NCBI GenBank assembly: GCA_963575745.1
Contig: CAUYUJ010012780.1
Location: forward strand, 423,557 to 487,556
Direction of reading: 5' to 3'
Length of the DNA: 64,000 nt
Source of the DNA: Prorocentrum cordatum
Lineage: Eukaryota; Sar; Dinophyceae; Prorocentrales; Prorocentraceae
The notes under the pieces are model-generated. The model made no database searches, had not been told where the DNA came from, and worked only from the letters and a program-made list of their open reading frames with translations. This document shows, one piece after another, positions 32,097 to 42,479 of this stretch (within the stretch, counting starts at the first letter, position 1; every line of letters starts with the position of its first letter). Made by a program: the position numbers and the translations under genes.

Positions 32097-33985
32097 GAGG
32101 GAGGGGGGAAGACGATCGTCATCAACGATCGCAACCCGTTATGGGCGCGGTCGCAGGCCCTCGTGTCCGACGAGAACGAATGTTTGTCGCGCCGTTCGGA
32201 AAAGGCGCCTCGAAATTGCACCCGATAGGTTGGTCTTGAATGTCGGTGTCTTGTAGAACAACAGCGTCGTCAAGACTCATTGTCCTCCGTCGCGCGAAAT
32301 GGTCCTATAGTCAGGGCCATTCTACGGGGACTGAACGTAAGTTCGAGCTCCTTTGTCCACCCCTGCGTGGACGCTGAGGTGCAAAGCACTTGTATGATTT
32401 CTCATTGTATTGTGCGAATCTCTCTGGTCAATTAGCCTTGCAGTCATGATGGCAAGTGTTATGTTTCGCCATTCCGCCTTTTGGGCGCCTTGGCCATGCC
32501 AGTCAAATTCGCGATCTGCATGTCGCGCGGATTCCCCTGCAGTCTGGCGCGTGCGTCTCCACGAGTTGGTCGGGATGCGCGCGTAGGTGGTCGCCACCTG
32601 CAGGTAAGAGGCGCCGGGCAAACTACTCGAACGGTCAAACTCTAGATCGAAGTGGCAGCATCGCATACGCATGACGCTGCGTCCGGAAATAGCCTGGAGG
32701 CTCCACAAATACTATCGACATACGTAGAGCCCGAGCTATGAGTCATACAGTGTTGAATGCGTTGACAAGGCGGCCCCGCCCGCTTCCCAGGCAATCGAAC
32801 ATGCCAGTCAGCAGGCGTTGCCGCCCACAATAGTCGGTAATCCCCTGACAGTAATCGACCCAAGTACTATGTACCGGTAGAGGTCATAACCTCTGCGTGA
32901 GCGATACGATCGCACATGTATCCTCGAGCTGGGAGTTCAGCACGAGCTGTTCGTATATCTTCGATAACAAAGGCACGAAAATGATAATGGTGTGATGAGC
33001 GTCCATTTGCTGCGGCGACCACGGAGCCGGGTCCACCGCCGTCTCTGGCTGCTTGGGCGCCCGAATTATCCGGGGAAGCTCGGGCCCGGGGCAGCTCGGG
33101 TTCCGACTCCCGGAAAACAGCCCGAGTTAGCCCTGACCCGAATTGCCCCTGATGGTTCGGGGCTCTGGACGCCCGAGTTATCCGGGCAACTCGGGCCCGG
33201 GGCAACTCGGGTTCGGAATCCCGAAAAGCGAACCCGAATTAGCCCTGGCCCGAGTTGCCCCTGATGAATCGGGGCTCTGAGCGGCCTCGCAGCCGGGTTC
33301 GCCACTGCCCCTGGCGCGCACAGCCGGCGCCTGGGAAAAGTATGCAGGTGCCCCCGCGCCTGACGACGCAACCTCAGCGCTCGGCCTGTCTGGTCAAGCG
33401 CGAGTGGCCGTGGCCCGCGCCTGCCCCCGCCACTCATTGTCAAATGATGGGGGCGTCCAAACGCCCGTGCCATTCACCGCTGAGCCACATCTCAAAGTGA
33501 AGATATCGAACTTCTCGGCAGTGTCACTCCCTTCAGCAGGTGTCCCTGCATTAAATGCAGCAGGTGTCCCTGCAATCTTGTCGGGCGGCATCCACTTGCT
33601 GCCCTCCCCGTAGACGACCAAATAGACCTTCGCCTGCAAGCTGTGCAAAGCGAAGTCCTGACCAGCAGGCGCAGGCACAATATCTTGCGTCGTGTTCCTG
33701 CGAGGTCAGATCTTGAGGGTGTTGTTCAAAGACTGGATCGTGTAGGAAAGCGTCTCCTCGTTGATGGAAAGCGAATGCCTTTGGTGTCCTGGGACACCAT
33801 GTACGCGTGGGCGTCGCTCATAGCGGGTGCCATCGCGCTGCTCGAGGCAGGTTGCCCCGCGGTTGGCTCTACGTCGGCGACCTCCTTGACGAGCACGAGT
33901 GTATCTTCGCTCGGGTCGAGTACTCTGGCGCCTCTACCAAGAAGGATTCCCGTGTGCCTGCTCCAAAATCAAAATAGCACGCGTG
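32097..33985 (-). pseudogene. Conserved retroelement region of unknown function, copy A
   Basis: Aligns with copy B 47880-49380 except for the insertion at 33061-33284. Conserved blocks include EVMTSTGT, GDYRLLWAATPADWH, GSKWMPPD and VWTPP. No known domain is recognised. Several GCAGG palindromes lie here (33344-33357, 33536-33549, 33560-33573, 33847-33860), and frames are broken. Confidence 0.5.
33061..33284. repeat. Two-unit 112-bp direct repeat inserted in copy A
   Basis: CCGAATTATCCGGGGAAGC at 33061 and CCGAGTTATCCGGGCAACTC at 33173 begin two similar units. Each contains TCGGGCCCGGGGCA, CTCGGGTTC, GAATTAGCCCTG-like and TTGCCCCTGATG blocks. Copy B lacks it at the homologous place (about 48860-48880). 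The units are rich in inverted GGGCCCGG and CCCGAGTT words. Confidence 0.75.
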
Positions 33986-34465
33986 TTAGACGTGCCCCTT
34001 AGACCGAAGAAAACACAAAAGGTTCTCGCCGGAACACCCTGTCACGTTGGCTGAATATGTGTCCAGCCTGGCAAGAGCGGGTTTCCCTGCAGAGTCGCCT
34101 CTCTCCTTGCACGCGATCTTGCAATGCCGTGACATGTCACAGATGGCTGCTCCATGCCCGACACCAGGCACGTACAGACTCTTCGTGGGGTTCAGCTTCT
34201 TGACGTCGTGTCCGTGGGGGCGTGACGCCCGCTCGAATGTCTGCGCAGTCCTTAGGCCAATGATATTGATGTTACTGCCGATGTCCAGTAGGATAGTGGG
34301 CATCTCGTCGACCATGGCCCCACTGTTCGCTGCCAATGTCAGCTCATGGCGTTCTCCGACTGCCCCCGGCACGTCGGACAGCGCTGTGCCGTGCATGCCG
34401 TTTACGGCGCCTCTGTTTCCAGCACCCACTGGTACGTTGTCAAGGACGTGAAGACGTTCATGCAC
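33986..34465 (-). CDS. Retroviral-type aspartic protease domain, copy A
   Basis: A 159-codon minus-strand frame with MPTILLDIGSNINIIG at about residues 54-69. Retropepsins have a hydrophobic-hydrophobic-D-[ST]-G-[ST] active site and act as dimers to cut the polyprotein. Here the second position is Ile, giving DIGS; I recall DIGS in dinoflagellate element proteases, so it may not be a disabling change. Downstream HGHDVKKLNP, LYVPGVGHGAAICD and HCKIACKERG resemble the remaining strands. Copy B is missing this whole segment. The frame begins and ends at the limits of an open stretch, so the true ends in the polyprotein are unknown. Confidence 0.65.
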   Translation of the reverse strand: MHERLHVLDNVPVGAGNRGAVNGMHGTALSDVPGAVGERHELTLAANSGAMVDEMPTILLDIGSNINIIGLRTAQTFERASRPHGHDVKKLNPTKSLYVPGVGHGAAICDMSRHCKIACKERGDSAGKPALARLDTYSANVTGCSGENLLCFLRSKGHV

Positions 34466-34962
34466 CCTCTGGCCGCCTCTTCTGCGATGGGTTGCTTCTG
34501 AAAGATCCAGGCCGATGGGTAGTCGTCGTCGGCGCGCACAGCAATCTGCCCATCCGCGTTGACCATCGGCACCGCATGCAGCAGATCACGCTCAGATATG
34601 GCACTGGTGCCGCTGCGCACGCTCACTGGAATTTCGGTCCTGCGCTGGCGTAGCGGACGGCCATAGAGCATGCTGCCGCATGGTGCTTGGGGCCATTGCT
34701 AGCTCCTTTCGGCGGCCCTCTCCATGCGCCTCAGCCACTGATCATTGGCAGGTAACCCTGCTGGTGCTCCTGCAGCAGGTGCCCCTGCATTATCTGCTGA
34801 TTCGGCTACTGGGGGCATAAGCGCATCTGTGGCAGGCGCTGTGGCTGTTGGAGCCTGCCACACATTGGAGGATCACGCAGGTTGCCCCGCAGATGTGGAT
34901 AGTGCCCCGGCGGCAACTGCAGTGCCTGTTATCATCGCCGTGGTGCGGTTCAGCTCTTCACG

Positions 34963-34995
<33 letters not shown>
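34466..34995 (-). pseudogene. Ala/Pro-rich linker, copy A, with (AT)n
   Basis: Homologous to copy B 49390-50000: SAISERDLLHAVPMVNADGQ corresponds to AISERDMLHTVLMVNTDGQ in B. The part nearest the RING region carries palindromes at about 34749, 34786 and 34877. It ends in a 31-base AT repeat (34965-34995) absent from copy B. Confidence 0.5.
34965..34995. repeat. (AT)n microsatellite
   Basis: Uninterrupted alternation of A and T for about 31 bases, present only in copy A. Confidence 0.95.
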
Positions 34996-34998
<3 letters not shown>

Positions 34999-34999
34999 C

Positions 35000-36690
35000 T
35001 CATTTGCCCCGCGGGGTACTTCTTCATGCCGAATCGTTGCATTATGATCTCCAGCAAGGGCATCGTCAAACTCAACTGCGATGAGGCCTACACCCCGGCA
35101 GATTGGTCGCTCGCATCACCTTCCAGCGCGCATGCCAGCTGCCAGCCCACATGTGCGCGAGCAACTCGATCACAATATTGCGCATGAAAATGTGGCCACG
35201 CTGAAGCCTCCGCACATTCTCGTGGTGTGCGAAATTGTCAAGGCAGAAAGCTCATTTGGTAAAACCACCATCGCTGATGATTTGTGGCGTTGCCGATGGC
35301 CAGATACGCGTCTGTCGCTCAAGCGTGGAGTATCCAATATCATACTGAATCGGTGGGACCGCAGGTGTCATCTGCTGCACCGCGGGAAGTGATCCCATGG
35401 CTGCCAATGCTGCTAAACGTACAGCGGGTGGCCTCGCAGGTGTAGGGGCAGCGGGTGCCCCCGCACGATTCATCACGCGGCGTACCTGTCGCTCCTGATT
35501 GCGGCGTTGGCGAGCCAGTTGTATTGAGAGATTGGCCTGCCGCGCTTCATAGACGGCCAGGATCTCGGGGCGCAGCTCTCCCATGGACGATGGTACCACT
35601 AGCTCAGGACCATGGCGTGTAACCTCCTGGTCTATTGGAGCCGCCAAATATCCGAAGTGAGGTACTTGGCCTGGTACACCAGGTCTATGCCCAGCGCCGC
35701 GCGTCTGCCAATGCGCGGGGCGCCCGTCTCCTGAGCGCAACGGTCAAACAAGATAGGGGCATCCATAGGTGGAGCCGTTGGCCTTTCCGCAGACGTTGGG
35801 TCGTTCGTCGGGTGGCTGAAGAAAGCTGGAACGTACCCACATCGATTAGGGTGACCCGGTGATGGATTCGGATCTGGGATATACTCCCATGGAGGCGTCC
35901 AGCTCGCGTTCGGGTGGTCGATGCCATCCCGCCATATGCTCTGCATGGCCTCGCGCAACTGCCCATGCATCCACTGCTGCTGTCCCGAGAGGCTCTCGGC
36001 CCTCTGGGCAGCTTCATGGTCGGTAGTGGCAGGTTGCCCTGCAGTAGCACGTGGCGACGCTAATGGAGGTATCGCTTGCAAGGCCTGATAGAACTGAGGA
36101 TCCATTCAGATGCTTTGGAGCCTGGCCTGTAGACCGTTGGAACTCTCAGCGCACTGTGGAATTCCAAATGTGGTCGCAGCCCTGCTCGTGCGGGCGAATG
36201 ACGCAGGTTGCCCTGCAAGCGCAGGCATCTGCTGCGCCTGGGCGCGCCACGGGTCGTTCGCATACAGCCCGTCGTTGGGCGTGGTCCCGTTGGACGTCAT
36301 ACCAGACAAATCAGCACTCTGGGCCGGAATCCATGACCCATTCGAGCCCCCCGCAGGTGCCCCCCTGTGGTATGCCTCTTGCATCGTGGAAATAGATGCA
36401 CGTTCGACTTCTTGCGTAGGTGTCGACGCAGAGACCTTCAGGTTGCATGGGGGTCCGCGGTGCCATCCATCCTCTCAAAGTTGGTGCATCGAAGGGGCAC
36501 ACACAGCAACTCCTTGGAACATTGGTGGTTGCACGCAGGTCGCCCTGCTGGCTGTCTTCAATGTACAGAGGGTTGAGCCACGCCTGTCCAACTCGATCGC
36601 ACATGCACTGGACATCGTTAGGCCTGATGCCGATGAACTGAACAACGTGGCTTGGCGGGATTATGCCGCCGCGGCCTGACGTCATCGCAA
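35000..36690 (-). pseudogene. Degenerate RING-containing ORF of copy A
   Basis: Aligns with the intact 384-codon ORF of copy B (49998-51152) and the flank beyond it. Conserved blocks include MDPQFYQALQAI, SWTPPWEY, YVPAFFSHPT and PSIQLARQRRN. At the RING position the first Cys is a TGA stop (about 35258-35260), the third Cys is Arg, and the second His and next Cys are replaced, so the finger is destroyed. Upstream (about 36300-36690) frames are also open but shifted. Palindromes occur at 36030, 36203 and 36535. Confidence 0.65.
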
Positions 36691-37440
36691 TATTGTTGGC
36701 AGAGCGCCAAATCGAGATGTTGTCGCGAAGCAAAAATTATTGAGCCTCACCATAATCAACACTTCGGACTCTACGTGCACGCAAGATTGGAACCGCCCAT
36801 CTCTGGGTAAGTACGGGGATCCGCGAATACATTGCCGGCCTTTGCCGTTTGGGGTGTCCCCGCCGCGGCATGACAGACCGACGTGGAGCATGTTCGGGAT
36901 ATTCACCCATTTTGTACCGTGAATGAAATAGCAGGGTGCTCCCGGCGCTTGCAGGACTGCTACCCGTGAGTATAGGGAATCTGGGCATTTGATGCCTGGA
37001 CTGCTATGCCCATTGCTACGCGACAAGAAGTACGTCGAGCGGGTTTCCCGGGTCCAATTGGGTTTCTTTACCTGGGGCCTGTTCTCTGCATGCCTGAGGG
37101 GTCGAGCATTCCGCAGAGGTCAAGCACCGCCAGTGCCTGATAGGCCCAGCGCCGGCCTCGAAGGCATCTCTTCATGGCGCCCAGGTGGTGACGGCGCCAG
37201 GCCCCCCGTGTCTGCGGGCGGCCAATTGCTCCGTAAGTCTCCGAATTCTACCCAACCGTCGTACTCGCCATATAAAGTGACACTCGTGAAGAACCGGTGG
37301 AATGGCTTGTGCCGCGTGGCAGTAGTGGGCCATCCCGAACATTCGCGCTTGTCGGCGTCGACCAGTAATAGCGTTGAGCGGAGATGCTCATCTCGAAGAA
37401 CCTCCTTGAGATATCCATTTTCGGATTGATTCTTAAAGGC
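36690..37440 (-). pseudogene. KptA/Tpt1-like 2'-phosphotransferase domain, copy A (broken)
   Basis: KptA/Tpt1 enzymes move an internal RNA 2'-phosphate to NAD+. The minus strand shows ATRHKPFH (RHKP at 37302-37313), DGWVEF, SNGHSSPG (about 36993-37020), YFIHGTKW, GLSCR and a closing SEVLIM block, in the family order. The His of HGT is kept here but is Arg in copy B. The N-terminal and C-terminal halves lie in different frames. The domain sits between Gag-side conserved regions and the RING ORF in both copies, so it belongs to the element rather than to a chance host insertion. Confidence 0.65.
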
Positions 37441-39847
37441 AGGTTCATTCCGCAAAATGTTGCAGACACGCCGACGTGCAAGGGCACCGTCATCAGCGTG
37501 TGCGGCGGCACAGCCGATGTCACATTGCACCGCTCTGTAGCGCCCAAGCCCGTCAATGGAAAAGGGCCTGTTCGCTGGGTTGATCTTCGTTCATCTGGTT
37601 AACAGTGCCCAGGGCCCCCCATGATCGCCTGCTTTCTTCAGGCAGTTCAGGAGAAGCAACGGGTTGCCCCGCAGAAACAGCGACAGGTTCACCATGCAAC
37701 CTCACCGGCTTAGGCGCTGCCGGCGCTGCCGATGAGTTGGCGCACGCAGATGCCTTTGACTTCTCGCGGATGTCGCGGCGACGGTGCGCGGCAATTGTGG
37801 GGGCCGCTCCCGGTGCCTTTGAGGTAGTTTGCAACAGCTTAGCGTCCGCGCTACTCTTTGATCAGGAACCTCTGTTGGATGATCCATCCAATGACGGAAC
37901 CCAGCCTGCCCCCCTGTGGACTCGCCCAGGCGCCGGGCCGCGAAGGCGTGCTGGGTCCTTCGGCTGGGCGCGATGCCACCTTGGCGGCCACCGCGGGTCC
38001 TCGGAAGAGCTGCCTCTGCGCAGGTTTCCCCGCAGATCGCTGGGGCGCGTTGCCCCCAGGGTCGGCGTCAGCCGAGCCTATCCTTTTCTTATGTTTAGCC
38101 GGTTGTTGATCGGCTGCAGGTGGCCTTGGCGCACTCGGAAATTGGGATAAATCGATTTCATTCCCGGGTTTCTGCTCGGGGAGCTTCGGATCCTCTGTCG
38201 GCCCCTTCTGCGGGCGCCCCCGCTGGAGATGGCGCTGCAGGTCCCCCCGCCTCGGGGGGGCTTCTGGCACGTCTGCCCTGAAGAGCGACGCGTTCTTGAT
38301 CTTGGCTCCAGTTTTGCAGCTCAGATCGCATCTGTCAGCGCAAACTCTTCGCAATGCAGCGGCGGTTGTCCAGCCTTTTCCCCTGCGGCTGTAGGCGACT
38401 GTCGTACCTGGAGCAAGACCATGTCTTCTGTTACCCGGTGAGAGACATCAAATTGCGCTTTCGTCTTGTGGGAACTGTCGGAGTTCGAAGGGGCGACAAC
38501 AGTAGGACACACCGCTTCGGCAAGACTCGCACGACCAGCCTCTTCATCTCACTCTGGAAGGCCAGCGCCTTCATGAGAAGAGGAAGCGGGTTTCCCCGCA
38601 CGCGGTGTATCGCCCACCTCTTCATGATATCCTCGATTGTGTACCTTGAGGCGGCGATTGCTGTCGAGACGCTGCCAAAATCGCTCGATCCGCTTGGCCT
38701 CGTCCTCGACCATCAGCTGGTAATCAGCTTTGGTCAAGCATTCTGCAGGAGAATGGTTGGTCGGACCCACCCTGCGACCCAGACCGCCTCCATGAGACCA
38801 GACCCACGGTGTCCTTTCAAAGGTAGGGCTCCTTGATGGTCGCCCCATTGGACGCCTGGGTCTGTGGTCGGCAAAATGTTCAGAGTTAGGGCTCCTTGAT
38901 GGTCGCCCCATTGGACGCCTGGGTCTGCGGCCAGTGAAATGTTCGCAAGGACAGGCAACGCACCAGTAGGTCTCTCGGTCACTAAGGATGGCCCTCTTGA
39001 GGTCACTCTTGCGTATTGCTGCCCTTGTTCCTGTTGGCGCGAACAATTTGGCCATCGTCACCCCGCGTAACGTTGCGAAGTGAATGCTGGTGACATATGT
39101 CATGCTCGGCCCAGCCTTGGTCGAGCCAGAACTGCATCGCGCTGGGGGGTATTATATTAGCGGGCCAGCCCATGATCTTCATAGCTGACAAGGCGCTGCA
39201 CGCCTCTTGCTTCGGGCCCAACTGGATGGTCCTCCAAATGAGGCGTGTTTCCCCGCGAGCGCTCCCTTCTTGGTGGAGTCCTTGGGGTCCTCGTGTCAGG
39301 GGGGCGAGGGCGCTGGGCGCCGCTGGGGCGCGCGCGTGAGTGCCCGCGTGAGTTGCTGCGACCGTGGCGCTGCAAGCGACGACTATCAGCTTCCTCTTCG
39401 TCTTCGTCGTCATCTGTGCGAATCACCCGTCTCCAAACTGGGCTGCTCGTAGACCGCTCATGGCGGCCCAGAGACCGCCCATGTGCCGCGGACGTGAAGC
39501 GATGGCCTTCGTCACGTCAAAGTTCGCGTTGAATGCGCTCGGAAAGATCACGGGCATCTCGCGGGATTCCCCGCAGAGGATCATCTTCATATGATTCTCT
39601 GTCTATCGGATGACCAGTGACCTGCGGATGGAACATCAATTGTATCCCGTAGCTTCAGAATCCGCCGGTGTCCCCACCGTGTCGTGGTTTACATCGGCGG
39701 GTATATGGAAATCCTCAACGCGCTCGATCTGCGCAGGTTTCCCCGCGATGGGCGCCCCCAGCCAGTCTGCCAGGTTGATCCCATCATGGCCAACGTCGAT
39801 CTCCTCGAATATCTCGCCGGCATATCTCTCGAGGGACACGCTAGCAC
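37441..39847 (-). pseudogene. Conserved Gag-adjacent region of unknown function, copy A
   Basis: Only parts align with copy B (52360-53700): the KADYQ and RLKV block near 38640-38740 and the AMQFWLDQGWAEHDI and HSLR block near 39060-39140. A large middle part (about 37600-38500) is missing or unalignable in B. It contains palindromes at 37659, 38020, 38586 and 39733 and a 63-bp direct duplication (38823 and 38886). No known domain was recognised. Confidence 0.45.
38823..38948. repeat. 63-bp direct duplication within copy A
   Basis: TAGGGCTCCTTGATGGTCGC at about 38823 recurs at 38886, each followed by CCCATTGGACGCCTGGGTCTG. Since 63 is a multiple of three the duplication keeps frame, giving RPRRPMGRPSRSP twice on the minus strand. 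Confidence 0.85.
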
Positions 39848-41230
39848 TTAGATGCCTGGCGGCCATGAAGTGGGCGACGGCAGTGGGGGTGTCTGCAGGG
39901 TCGGCGAATAGCGTCTCTCAATCAGCAGACTGCATGTCCGAATCGGTTTGAGCCAACTGCATTGACGGGCCCTGCCTCTCCCATCGCCTCGGAGGCACAC
40001 GCGACGGAAATGTTGCGTGCTATGGCAGATGTCGCACTCCATGGTTTTACCGTTGGCATCTTTCGTTTTGCCCTGGCGTCCCTTACCCCTTCCTGAGGCA
40101 TGTCCACGGCCTCTACCTGCCGCCCCGAATAGTTCTTCGTATTGTGGCCAAGTAAGGGATGCCAGGAATGCCAGCATACCCCTACCATGCAGTCGCCGTC
40201 GTTTGCCCCCACGCATGCCTCGACCCTTACCCTTTACCCTGGGTGCCCGTCGGATATTACGTCGTACCTGACGAACTGGCTTCTTCATACAAAATCTCCA
40301 TCTGCGTATAGGTTTCTGGTATCCTGGAAATAACCATTGAGCCTGATGTCCTTCTGTAAGATACGGAGGCATGTCGGAATAGTCTAGGGCAGCCGCTTCG
40401 TCATCTGATGACGTGTCGGCGTCGGATCCAGAGTCAAAATCAGACTCGCCGGATTGCCCCACTGAGCCTACACGGGCAGTGGCTTGCGCAGGGGCCGCCG
40501 TAGCGGACGGTCCCTGGCATATAGCCCAGGAGTCTTGCGACCCCGTAGACGGGCCGCCATTTTGGGCAATTAAAGTAGCTGTCTCTGTAGGTTGTGGATC
40601 ATCATCCCGGACGTCTGTAGGAGGTTGCTCTGCATTGATATCAGGATGAAAGGTTTCGGCGCGGTGGCCGTGGCTATAGATACCACCGATATTGCCAAGG
40701 GTTCATTCGGCGATGCGGGCATATGACCTCATGCGTTCCAGTAAAACACCAAATACTCGTTGATTCCTCGGCATTTGGTGGCTGGGTGGCTGTAGGAGTC
40801 GTCGTGCACGCGACGCCCCCACTCCTAGAGCCCTCAACAGGATAACTCTTAGGATGGAAATGTGTTAAAGCCCGCGGCCTCAGCCTGGTAGCGGGCTGTC
40901 TCGAAGCGCGCCAATGTCTGGTCGATCCGTTCTCCCGCATGAGCGCGACAGTCAATGTGGGCCGCTCCCGAGTTAAATTTGCTTCCTCTTCTAAGTTCTC
41001 CAACGTCGTACTAAGGGGGGCATGGTGTACGTGGCGCCATCGATGTGGCGGCCACCAGTGTTGACGCCAAACTTACTGACTGCGGGGGGAACTCTCATGG
41101 CTTCGGTCCGCGCCAGGCCTCCCAGACCGCGTCGTAGTGTTGCAGCCTGTTGGGAGGGGGTCACATTTGCCAGGGGTCACGTTGATCCAGGCATGTACCT
41201 CTCGAACGAATTCGCGGAAAGGTAACTGAC
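39848..41230 (-). pseudogene. Gag of copy A with CCHC zinc knuckle (broken)
   Basis: Gag forms the particle that packages element RNA. The minus strand begins with FREFVREVHAWINV near 41200, the N-terminal Gag helix seen intact in copy B, but the frame is then lost. The C-terminal frame (40462-39848) is open and contains CDICHSTQHFRRVC (39995-40036), a perfect CX2CX4HX4C knuckle with a basic GRGKGRQGKTK stretch before it. Copy B has Arg for the His. Between these parts are several frameshifts. Confidence 0.7.
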
Positions 41231-41832
41231 CGGCAAGTCCCCGGCGGGGGCCGGTTGTTCTTGCGTCCGCGCGTTTGCCCCGCAGCACGCCCGATAGCAA
41301 CCCGCAGAAAACCAAATATAGCAATGCCAATCCAGTGGCCCCGTAGGTCGTGGTCGGACATTTGCGGCTGGGGTTTGCGGCGTTTGGCCGTTGGCCTGCG
41401 CGGGGGCGAAGGCGGCGCAATGTCATGTCGCATGTTGCCATGCGCGGTGTCTTCAAACAGGTTTCCAAGTGGAGTCGGTGGGTGGACTTCAGGAGTGTAG
41501 TAGCGCAGGGAAGTGGGGCTCATGTAAGAGGCCTCCACGAAAGCGGAGGTGGCGCTGCAAGTGTCCTTGCAGTTGTGCGCGATGTACATTCCTCTGCTCA
41601 GACCCACTGCACCCTGATGTTCCACCATGTCAATAGCCCACCAGATAGCGCCGTGCATGGTTAGGAGTAGAGCAAGCGCAGACCACCATAGGCCAGCTCC
41701 GCTACCAAGTTCGAATGGGATCGGGAAGCTCAACCAGCGGCTCCGCCCAAGGCGAAGCTCATATCCAACTGTGCTGTATCGGAGCAACGATAGCCCGAGG
41801 AGTAAGATATCGTCGCGGGAACGACGGGCCAT
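41161..41832 (-). CDS. LTR-initiated two-TM protein of copy A, unknown function
   Basis: An open frame starting at an ATG inside the 5' LTR (41830-41832) runs through the primer site into the internal region. It reads MARRSRDDILLLGLSLLRYS, then GAGLWWSALALLLTMHGAIWW (about residues 41-60, membrane-spanning), a middle part with YYTPEVHPPTP, and HWIGIAIFGFLRVAIG (second likely membrane segment). Copy B keeps the same frame and motifs, so it was probably translated. The Gag frame begins in another frame near its 3' end. It could be a Gag leader or an envelope-like accessory protein; no family was recognised. Confidence 0.5.
   Translation of the reverse strand: MARRSRDDILLLGLSLLRYSTVGYELRLGRSRWLSFPIPFELGSGAGLWWSALALLLTMHGAIWWAIDMVEHQGAVGLSRGMYIAHNCKDTCSATSAFVEASYMSPTSLRYYTPEVHPPTPLGNLFEDTAHGNMRHDIAPPSPPRRPTAKRRKPQPQMSDHDLRGHWIGIAIFGFLRVAIGRAAGQTRGRKNNRPPPGTCRSVTFPRIRSRGTCLDQRDPWQM
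41696..41707 (-). other. Primer binding site of copy A
   Basis: On the minus strand, TGGTAGCGGAGC directly follows the 5' LTR end TTCGAACT. The leading TGGTAGC matches the complement of many initiator-Met tRNA 3' ends, which Copia elements commonly use as primer. The same 12 bases follow the 5' LTR of copy B. Confidence 0.7.
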
Positions 41833-41979
41833 CTCAAGCGAAAATGGTTTCGGTCTCGTAGGCAAGTCGCGCACCTCGCGACGAGGCGCAGTCATATCTC
41901 GGCGACCGGCCGCTCGAGCCCAAACGGCCGCGGACAAACGCTCGCCATCTCTCGCCTTTGCCCCGGCCCCCTGTAGAGT
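41708..41979 (-). repeat. 5' LTR of copy A
   Basis: Partner of 22275-22507. Begins AGTTCGAATGGG and ends TGTAGAGT on the plus strand, with the 5-bp AAACT duplication immediately outside. It contains a mutated form of the CTTCGCC/GGCGAAG hairpin (CTCCGCCCAAGGCGAAG). Divergence between the two LTRs is considerable, implying an old insertion. Confidence 0.85.
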
Positions 41980-42007
41980 AAACTAACAGGTCCACAAAGG
42001 GTGCGCA
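41980..42007. other. 28-bp spacer between copies A and B
   Basis: The only sequence separating two LTR elements in the same orientation. It starts with the AAACT duplication of copy A and ends with GTGCGCA, of which GTGCGC resembles GTACGC at 55905-55910 just beyond copy B, a possible decayed target duplication of B. Confidence 0.6.
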
Positions 42008-42260
42008 AGTATGAAAGGGGTTGGGGGGCCCAACCAGCAGCTTCGCCTTAGGCGAAGCCCAGCTCCCGCTCTGTTGTACCGCAGTAACGATAGTCCCAGT
42101 GGTAGGGGGCGAGCCATCGCAAGATATTTTGGTATCGATTGCAAATGGTACACCTCGCGCTGAGGTGTAGTCAGATATGCGCGGCCGGTCGCTGTGGACC
42201 AAGCAGCCACGGATGCGCGCTCGTTCCCACTCGCGTGCAACCCCCAGCTCACTTTAGAGT
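42008..42260 (-). repeat. 3' LTR of copy B
   Basis: Begins AGTATGAAAGGGGTTGGGG and contains the palindrome GCTTCGCCTTAGGCGAAGC (42040-42058). It matches 55652-55904 along its whole length with roughly thirty visible differences. Confidence 0.9.
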
Positions 42261-42479
42261 CGGGGGGAGGGCGACGAAGCGTGAACCCGCCGACTCTACG
42301 CAGCAGGTACAGCAGCGACGATTTACAACACGGTTAGCAAACGGGCGGGGCCGCAAGGAAGGTGGACCCGCACGCAAGTTGCCTTGCCTGTACTATACTG
42401 TGCACACGAGAACTCCTCAGGCGGCTACGCAACGAGATGTCTGGCCAGCCCGATAGGGTGCATGAAGCTTTAAGTCATG

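Larger units (their letters stand above)
22275..41979 (-). mobile_element. Copia-type LTR retroelement, copy A (19.7 kb, decayed)
   Basis: Boundaries come from LTR homology (22275-22507 with 41708-41979), a 5-bp flanking repeat AAACT at 22270-22274 and 41980-41984, and a primer site TGGTAGCGGAGC abutting the right LTR. The domain order on the minus strand is Gag, protease, integrase, reverse transcriptase, RNase H, which is the Ty1/Copia order. It is about 6 kb longer than copy B. The excess is later insertions (22704-22895, 22914-23678, 25899-26800, two at 27870-29882, 33061-33284) plus internal segments that B has lost, including the protease. Many frameshifts and stops show that it is inactive. 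Confidence 0.9.
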
